Positions 58,523 to 64,000 of a DNA stretch of 64,000 nt are shown here, in pieces. The stretch covers positions 8,928,001-8,992,000 of the forward strand of contig OZ316896.1 in the NCBI GenBank assembly GCA_973895155.1. The letters run 5' to 3'. The number at the start of each line of letters is the position of its first letter. The stretch's first letter is position 1. Origin of the DNA: Marsupella aquatica (Eukaryota; Marchantiophyta). The position numbers were made by a program, and so were the translations under genes. The notes under the pieces are model-generated. The model saw only the letters and a list, made by a program, of their open reading frames with translations, had not been told where the DNA came from and made no database searches.

Positions 58523-59074
58523 ATGGGGGAACCTAGTCTGGAGAGCTTCAGATATCTATGCCCAATATTTGACGTTTTGGACAGAAGCCAAGATGGTCTA
58601 CTGGCGGGATATTCTGTATTTGTTGAAAGACTACTACCTGGACTTCCAGATTTCATTGTCGCGGAATTGATATGGCCTCGCACCAAGGAGTCCTTGAATT
58701 CCTCGGCTAATGCAGGAAATTTCTCAATAAAGGAATTGGATGAGTTTGTAGGACTATCTTCGGTATGTCGTAGATGGCGCCACCTTGTTGGGAATACCTA
58801 TCTTCTGGGTGTAATCAAGTTGAGTTTATTAGATTTGGCTTCCCCAGGAAATCCTAGTAAACCGATCCAAAATGAGTCTCTCTCATCGACAGTTCAAAGT
58901 TTCTTCCAGAAATACCCAAGAATTAAATTTATGGGGTCAATGTCCAGAGATCTAAGGGAACTCTTCACGAAGACTTATGATGCTCTTCACCCTCTTGAAA
59001 AATGGAAATTTACAGTCAGATGCCACGAAGTTGGATACCTTGAGGGTGACATCTATGCTTTTAAGGAATTCTAG
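58523..59074 (+). CDS. F-box-like protein 1
   Basis: 183 residues from the ATG at 58523; the open frame extends back into array B but without an ATG there. Residues ~25-90 resemble an F-box: LLPGLPDFIVAELIWP, then LSSVCRRWRHLVGNTYLLG. The family role is to bind SKP1 in an SCF ubiquitin ligase. The C-terminal ~70 residues (PRIKFMGSMSRDLRELF, LHPLEKWKF) are shared in outline with the next two ORFs and could be a substrate module. It is the first of three tandem paralogs. Assignment is by motif only; the unusual IWP after the helix-1 motif is shared by all three and marks a distinct subfamily. Confidence 0.6.
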   Translation: MGEPSLESFRYLCPIFDVLDRSQDGLLAGYSVFVERLLPGLPDFIVAELIWPRTKESLNSSANAGNFSIKELDEFVGLSSVCRRWRHLVGNTYLLGVIKLSLLDLASPGNPSKPIQNESLSSTVQSFFQKYPRIKFMGSMSRDLRELFTKTYDALHPLEKWKFTVRCHEVGYLEGDIYAFKEF

Positions 59075-59091
59075 TTAACTTACGTGACCAA

Positions 59092-59107
59092 GCGCGTCGT
59101 ATGTCTT
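59092..59107. promoter_or_regulatory. Palindromic motif between F-box ORFs 1 and 2
   Basis: ACGTGACCAAGCGCGT matches ACGCG-N6-CGCGT with one arm mismatch. It lies in the 64-bp spacer, which ends in agcag directly before the next ATG, like a 3' splice site. Confidence 0.5.
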
Positions 59108-59138
59108 CTAACAATGTTTTGTATATGATAAAAGCAGG

Positions 59139-59705
59139 ATGAGCCAACTTTTGAATGAGGCTCGAGATTTCCTTTCATCTCATGAAAGGAAACAAAAAAC
59201 AATATGGGATACGCTGGATGAAACCTCCTCTAGTCTCATTGGAGGAATACCAGATGTTTTGGTCATTTCAAACATTTGGCCAATACTCTACAAACACTTT
59301 ATTTCAATTGAAGAATTGCCTGGATATCGACACCCCGAGATTGATTTGGTTATGGATAGGGTCCAAGACCTTATTCGGCTTGGAGCTTGTAGCAAGAAGT
59401 GGAACTTTTTAGTTACAAATACAAGGTTATGGGCTATCCTCAAACAAGCAAACCGGATTGTCGATGTCGCAAATGATGCTCTTTACGACATACCCAAAAC
59501 TGACAAGTTGGAGTTTGACTCAGTCTGTTGAGCTATTCGACAGGATATTTCTATGCTTCCAGAAATATATGTTCTTGGGACTACTACTTCTGACAAAATC
59601 TCATTGTTTACCAACAAATATAACAATTTAGATGAGGAAGAACGAGATGTCCTAATCGAAAGGTTTGGTAGATTTTCTCAGAATCTCTGTGGTCCCAGTT
59701 CTTAA
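59139..59705 (+). pseudogene. F-box-like protein 2, interrupted by TGA
   Basis: The ATG at 59139 opens a 130-codon frame with an F-box-like region (IGGIPDVLVISNIWPILYKH, GACSKKWNFLVTNTRLWA). It stops at TGA 59529-59531. In the same frame, directly after this stop, the sequence continues as IRQDISMLPEIYVLG, then SLFTNKYNNLDEEERDVL, which lines up with the C-terminal module of paralogs 1 and 3, until TAA at 59703. So a single nonsense change probably truncates the protein. The remaining 130 residues may still carry an F-box. Confidence 0.6.
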
Positions 59706-59757
59706 TTGATAGGTTCTTGTTCTTAATCTTTTCCATATTATGTTGCAGTCCTTTGAC

Positions 59758-60270
59758 ATGAATCGAAAATCTCATCGTCAAATGATGATGGAGCGCATTG
59801 CACGTGCAAAGGTTATGAACCGAAATATGATATGGAGTCAAGCTGAAGACCTGATACCCGGTCTTCCGGACGATATTGTCGAGAAATATATTTGGCCATT
59901 AGTCAAAGAGTTTTTCCACTGTCTTGGGAATTTGTCGGATAATGCGATTAAAAATCGGGTCATGGACTTGATCGCCATTCGGACAGTCAGTAAGAAGTGG
60001 TGCCACATAGTTACTTATAGTAGTACTTGGGCGACGGTCACCTTGGTAGCTTACGACTTCACTGATAGACCAGGATATGAATCGCTTCGAAGGTATTTGA
60101 CTTCACGGAATGTAGCATTCAGATTTATAGAATCCATCAGAACTCTCCCGCCGCTGGACATTCTGGGTGGATTTGTAGGATTTGAACTTGACACGTTTAG
60201 GAACCTTTGGTTTTGGTTAGATGAAGATGAGCGAAAGGATTGGGTCAAGGAAAACATTCCTAAAATGTAA
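59758..60270 (+). CDS. F-box-like protein 3 (possibly the first exon of the ParB-like gene)
   Basis: 170 residues from the ATG at 59758, which lies 11 bp after an AG acceptor-like ttatgttgcag. The F-box-like part is LIPGLPDDIVEKYIWPLVKE, then IRTVSKKWCHIVTYSSTWA; the C-terminal module is GFELDTFRNLWFWLDEDERK, then WVKENIPK. The stop TAA is at 60268-60270. However, a GT at 60267 and a clear AG at 60343-60344 (gtctatttcag) would join this ORF in frame (codon ATA, then ATG) to the next one through a 78-bp intron. That would make it the N-terminal F-box module of the large protein. The two readings cannot be separated without RNA. Confidence 0.6.
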   Translation: MNRKSHRQMMMERIARAKVMNRNMIWSQAEDLIPGLPDDIVEKYIWPLVKEFFHCLGNLSDNAIKNRVMDLIAIRTVSKKWCHIVTYSSTWATVTLVAYDFTDRPGYESLRRYLTSRNVAFRFIESIRTLPPLDILGGFVGFELDTFRNLWFWLDEDERKDWVKENIPKM

Positions 60271-60279
60271 TTCGGCACG

Positions 60280-60295
60280 ACGCGACCATGCGCGT
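60280..60295. promoter_or_regulatory. Palindromic motif before the ParB-like gene
   Basis: ACGCGACCATGCGCGT lies in the 75-bp spacer, or possible intron, between F-box ORF 3 and the ParB-like ORF. Confidence 0.55.
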
Positions 60296-61640
60296 GTTAG
60301 TATTTTATAATAAATGTTTAACTTTCAATATTTGTCTATTTCAGAATGGATCATACCGGAACTTCAAAGCGGAAAAGAGACTCGTCTAAACCTGCTTCTC
60401 AAAAGAAAGCCAAGACAAGAACGACTCCCGTGGAGACATCCATACTTGCATATCGAGGAAAGTCAATCAGAGAGAGAACAACGGAGACAAAGAGTATCCA
60501 TCTCTTTGATTCGACTGAGATATCCGATCTTGGAATAGTCGTTGACAATGGGGCTGTCCGTCGTGTGGTGGCAAAAAATGATAAAGCTACAGTTTTGGAG
60601 AGATCACAAATTCTTGGGTGTTTGTTTGAGAAGAGCATGAAAGTGAAAGAGTGTATAGAAGGATTGGTTCTGCTAGTCAGCGACGACCAGCAGGATGACA
60701 AAATAAACATTTGTTTGGATCGAACGCAATATGTAACCTTCAATCAGTCCAGAATCGATGATCTTCTAGGTGCAAGGCACGCTTTGGAAAAGGTTACTAG
60801 TGTGGGATACCCTTCCGATCCAGAGGGATCAACGGGAGATTTGATTTGTCAATACATTATTGATGTACTTGAGTTCCAGAGAGTTCCTTTCAACCAGGGA
60901 TTTTGCTTGGGAAAGGCCCCCCCAGTGACCAAGGTTGAAGTATACTCGGCGGAGAATCTTTCGAAAGTCATTACCTCAGCGAATGTCGGGGCTCTGTTCG
61001 ATTCTTTCCTCAAAGAATATAGTGCTGTGAATATATTTAACAGCAAGTCATTTTTTGTTGAGACATCACGTTGTCATCTTGCACCGGACCACATCAAGTG
61101 CCGAGAGTGGAATCAGGATTACACAGATAGGCTAAAGAATTCACTCCTCTCTCATTCGGCTATAAAGTTCGAAAAGCGATGCTACTTTTTAGTCCCTGTG
61201 AAGTGGGTTCAGTCGGAGGCCGACAGAGATCCCAACTACAATGGGACACCCTACGATTCGGCGCCAACGGAGGAGGACATTATGACCAGTCATTTTTGGA
61301 TACTCGGAGGCCAGCACACAATAATGGCGTACAAATTGCTGAGGATGGACGACAAAGTCAGCCAAGTTGTTCGGGACGCATGCGGTACAGTAGAAGCTGT
61401 AATGTTTTGGGCAACTCTCAACAACGACAATAATGTTCATTTGATGGGACTATCGAAGGCTCTGAACCACTGTCATCAAACATCAATGGAAGAAGGATAG
61501 TTTCTCACCATTGTACCTCAGTGTCGTAATATCTGGAACTCATTCGGGCGGCCTAGATCACATTATCGTCATCCAAATTGGAAGGTATATAAATAACCAT
61601 CTTCCCTAAACCCTAAACATTATCTTTTAAATGTTTTCTC

Positions 61641-61656
61641 ACGCAAACGGTCGCGT
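61641..61656. promoter_or_regulatory. Palindromic motif in intron 1 of the ParB-like gene
   Basis: ACGCAAACGGTCGCGT is a variant of the palindrome, with ACGCAAAC as the left arm. It lies inside the intron at 61585-61691, about 40 bp before the acceptor. A plant telo-box-like word (aaccctaaac) lies in the same intron at about 61608-61618. Confidence 0.5.
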
Positions 61657-63457
61657 CAATCTTAGAATATTCATGTTTCCATTGTTTTTCAGGTATTTAT
61701 GAGAGCTACGAGTTTTGTTTGCCCATGGGCTCAAATGGGGAAGAACGAAATGATGAAATTTGGAGAATTGGCTCCATTTCTCTTTACAATGGAGGACGAA
61801 ACATTCAAGAAGTGGATGGAGGTCTACGAACTATCAAGGACAGGAGAGCTTGTAATTTACAACGGAATTTTACAGAGAGACGCCGTCAAAATTGCGGATA
61901 ATCCATGTGCTTATCATCTCCTTAAGAAGACGTTCCGTTCTTGTCAAGGGTGCTCGGACTCGGTTCTTCGAAAGGCAGCGGAATATATGTTGAGCGGAAG
62001 ACTGTCTATACTCAAAAACCGAAGCATCAAAGTGAAATCTGGGAAGGCGAGGAAGTCCTCTGAGGCTCCGGTGTTGTCAACGACCATCATGAGTTTGGAG
62101 CAATTCTGTATAAAGAAGAAGACGAAAGTTGAGTTTGAGATTTTATTATTGAGTAAACTCAACGGGGATACATCCACCCGGACGGAGCTGAAAAGTCTGA
62201 CAGATTCAGCGCGGAAATTGCGGGTCAACGGAATGATTGATCGCTTTAAGCTCGACAAGATGGTGCTGAAGCAGTTGAGAGATGCGTTGAGTGGTTATCT
62301 GAAGAAGTGCTTAAATGTAAATATTAGTAATGATAATTTGTTGAAGGAGATAGACCCGATATTCTACAGGTTGGTGGAAGGAATACAGAAATCAGTTGAT
62401 AGTCAAGGAAACCAACTAGTGCGGCCGGTCGGTGAGAGGCTGAAATTGCGATCTCTGCAGGATATACAAAATGCTGGGTTTGCAGACTGTATCATACGTG
62501 AAGACAAGAACCTTGCGAGCTTGATTTATTTTGATTCCTCATCAATGGGAGATTTGCGTCCGCCAAATTGCTCATTCTATGAGGGGTTATTTTGTGCTAC
62601 TAGCGAGATAGGGGCAAAACCACACCATGTGGTTATTATTGTAGCCTCTCCCGTTGAGTCTTATTTAATCAAACGGGAATTAGGGAAGTACACACACTAC
62701 GTTGCTGTCGATAACCATTATATTCAAAAGCGGCCAAAGGAGAAGAAGCTTATTGTAACCTACGCTTTTCACAGCTTGGCCTTCAGCACAATGGGCGATC
62801 CACAAGCCCTCGAGTTCCAGTTGGTCTCCAAATATCGGATTGATAAGATAGCCAATTTTGAAGAGAGCGGCGAGTTTACGACACCTTCCCCAGAAAAGAT
62901 ACTTCCATTCTTTGAAAGTATTGTTAGTCAATTCGTCCAATGTGGGGAATGGGCTATATGCTTCGGCGAGGGAACGAACTTGATCCAGTGCCTAATGGTA
63001 AGTTTTGAGATTTATATTTTGGGGTTTCGATTTTAAGATTATTTGGATTTTCATATTCTCAATTAATATTGTGAACTAATTTCGGCTTGTTTTACAGGAT
63101 GCTGGATCCAATGTAAAATATTACTGCCCTGTGGCAACGCATAAGGAGTTGTCTTGTTTCTTGCAACACACCACGGCGACAATTGATACAACGCTGTCAT
63201 TGATTGACCCAATACGGGCTAGTATAGAAAAATGTATAGATAAATTAATGAAGTACCGTCCATCCGTAACTGCTCTCAGGGCTGATGTCTTGGATGTCCT
63301 CCACGAACAACATATCCCAGATAATATTTGTAATCAATTATTGCAAGAGTATGCCCTCTCTGAAGATTCCAATCGATTGTACATTCGACCAACGGAGTAC
63401 CCTCGTGGGCCATTCCAAGGTAGGTTACTTTTGAACCCTCTTACTTTTTCTTGGGTC

Positions 63458-63473
63458 ACGCAAACATGCGCGT
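63458..63473. promoter_or_regulatory. Palindromic motif in intron 3 of the ParB-like gene
   Basis: ACGCAAACATGCGCGT has the same ACGCAAAC left arm as the copy in intron 1 and lies within the intron at 63420-63521. Intron 2 (62998-63097) has no clear copy. Confidence 0.5.
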
Positions 63474-64000
63474 GGACATTCTCAACATTTCTTTCTAATC
63501 TAATGATCTGATTTTCTTCAGATCAAGTCGAACGCGGCTCCAATGTTGAGGATGCAGGGAGCAATGGTGATGCGGATGGTGAGGGGGAAGGAGACGCGGA
63601 AGGTGACGCGGATGGGGATGTCAATGACCAAGATCCAGAGTGGATGACCGATACCCAGAACGACGTCGGATATTCTGACAAAAGCGAGGAAGAGAGTGAC
63701 GGAGAGGAGATGAAGGACGTTGAGGATGATGAGGACGCTGAGGACGCTGAGGACTCTGAGGACGCTGAGGACTCTGAGGACGCTGAGGACTCTGATGAAG
63801 AGGCCACAAAGGGCCTTGTCATGAGGCGGACCAAGAGGAGGCGGCCCGGCAGGAGGACGCCCGGCAGGAGGCGGCCCGGCAGGAGGCGGCCCAGCAAGAG
63901 GAGCTTCAAAAGAAAGAGGCGGTCCGACAAGAGGCGGCCCGGCAAGAGGCGGCCCGGAAGGAGGAAGCCCGGCAGGAGGAGGCGACCCGGCAGGAGGAGG

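Larger units (their letters stand above)
60346..64000 (+). pseudogene. ParB-like / DNA methyltransferase-like protein (3' partial; stop and frameshift)
   Basis: Exons: 60346-61584 with an in-frame TAG at 61498, 61692-62997, 63098-63419 and 63522 to the edge; introns are GT-AG of 107, 100 and 102 bp. The N-terminus has a nuclear-signal-like KRKRDSSKPASQKKAK. Residues ~235-345 look like a ParB/sulfiredoxin fold: CHLAPDHIKCREWNQDYTDR, then HFWILGGQHTIMAYKLL. After the stop the frame runs through QCRNIWNSFGRPRSHYRHP into the next exon. The later part has LIYFDSSSMGDL where a beta-class MTase has DPPY, then PFFESIVSQFVQCGEWAICF and GEGTNLIQCL, matching the FxGxG SAM motif order. An acidic EDAEDSED tract follows. 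At 63800-64000 the current frame gives RRPGRR repeats, while the +2 frame gives a natural coiled coil (EEAARQEDARQEAARQ), which suggests a frameshift. Bacterial and phage ParB-MTase fusions exist; a plant version is unusual. Catalysis is unlikely. Confidence 0.6.

Noticed and set aside
50535-63473. Palindrome as a W-box (TTGAC) or as-1 (TGACG) promoter element
   Set aside because: Only array B copies have TTGACG before the palindrome; spacer and intron copies do not, so the shared feature is the ACGCG/CGCGT pair.
63523-63945. Minus-strand Ser/Leu-rich 140-residue ORF
   Set aside because: It is the reverse complement of the acidic and Arg-rich repeats of the ParB-like gene; composition alone keeps it open.

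Overview
This window is nuclear DNA of a land plant, most likely a seed-free plant such as a moss. The evidence is a canonical plant SUMO-conjugating enzyme in five GT-AG exons, a plastid-type GNAT-like protein, a fatty acid 2-hydroxylase that keeps a fused cytochrome b5 domain (angiosperm FAHs lack it), an intronless armadillo-repeat protein, long AT-rich spacers full of short tandem duplications, and transposon relics. No bacterial operons, rRNA genes, convincing tRNA genes or CRISPR arrays were seen. The assignment to moss is an inference.

Layout. 1-32 kb holds five ordinary plus-strand genes, far apart: SCE1-like SUMO E2 (3449-5142), a GNAT-like protein (10230-11982), cytochrome b5-fatty acid 2-hydroxylase (15091-19667, eight exons rebuilt in phase), a small YfiM/DUF2279-like membrane protein (23135-23476) and an ARM-repeat protein (29687-31897). 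Several have tandem duplications just upstream. 32-44.5 kb is repeat-rich and gene-poor, with only weak traces of a minus-strand coiled-coil gene (40565-42708). 44.5-50.4 kb is transposon-derived: a duplicated LTR-like block, a chromodomain fragment of a Ty3/gypsy integrase, and a minus-strand two-exon gene whose second exon has a DUF7869-type domain interrupted by one in-frame stop.

The unusual part is 50.4-64 kb. It holds a small orphan Cys-rich protein, two unrelated tandem arrays (about 245 bp and about 368 bp units), three tandem F-box-like ORFs, and a large gene running off the right edge. That gene has an N-terminal basic nuclear-signal-like region, a ParB/sulfiredoxin-like domain (GGQH motif), a region ordered like a beta-class DNA methyltransferase but with the catalytic motif degraded, an acidic tract and a coiled-coil or basic repeat tail. 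One imperfect palindrome, ACGCG-N6-CGCGT, recurs in both arrays, in the spacers between the F-box ORFs and the ParB gene, and in two introns of that gene. I saw no copy in 1-50.4 kb. A ParB/methyltransferase-like protein beside dozens of copies of a 16-bp palindrome, joined to F-box modules, is the best candidate here for an undescribed system. Several stops and an apparent frameshift suggest that this copy is partly decayed.

Exon borders, frames and repeat periods were read by eye. Family assignments rest on motif recognition, not searches.
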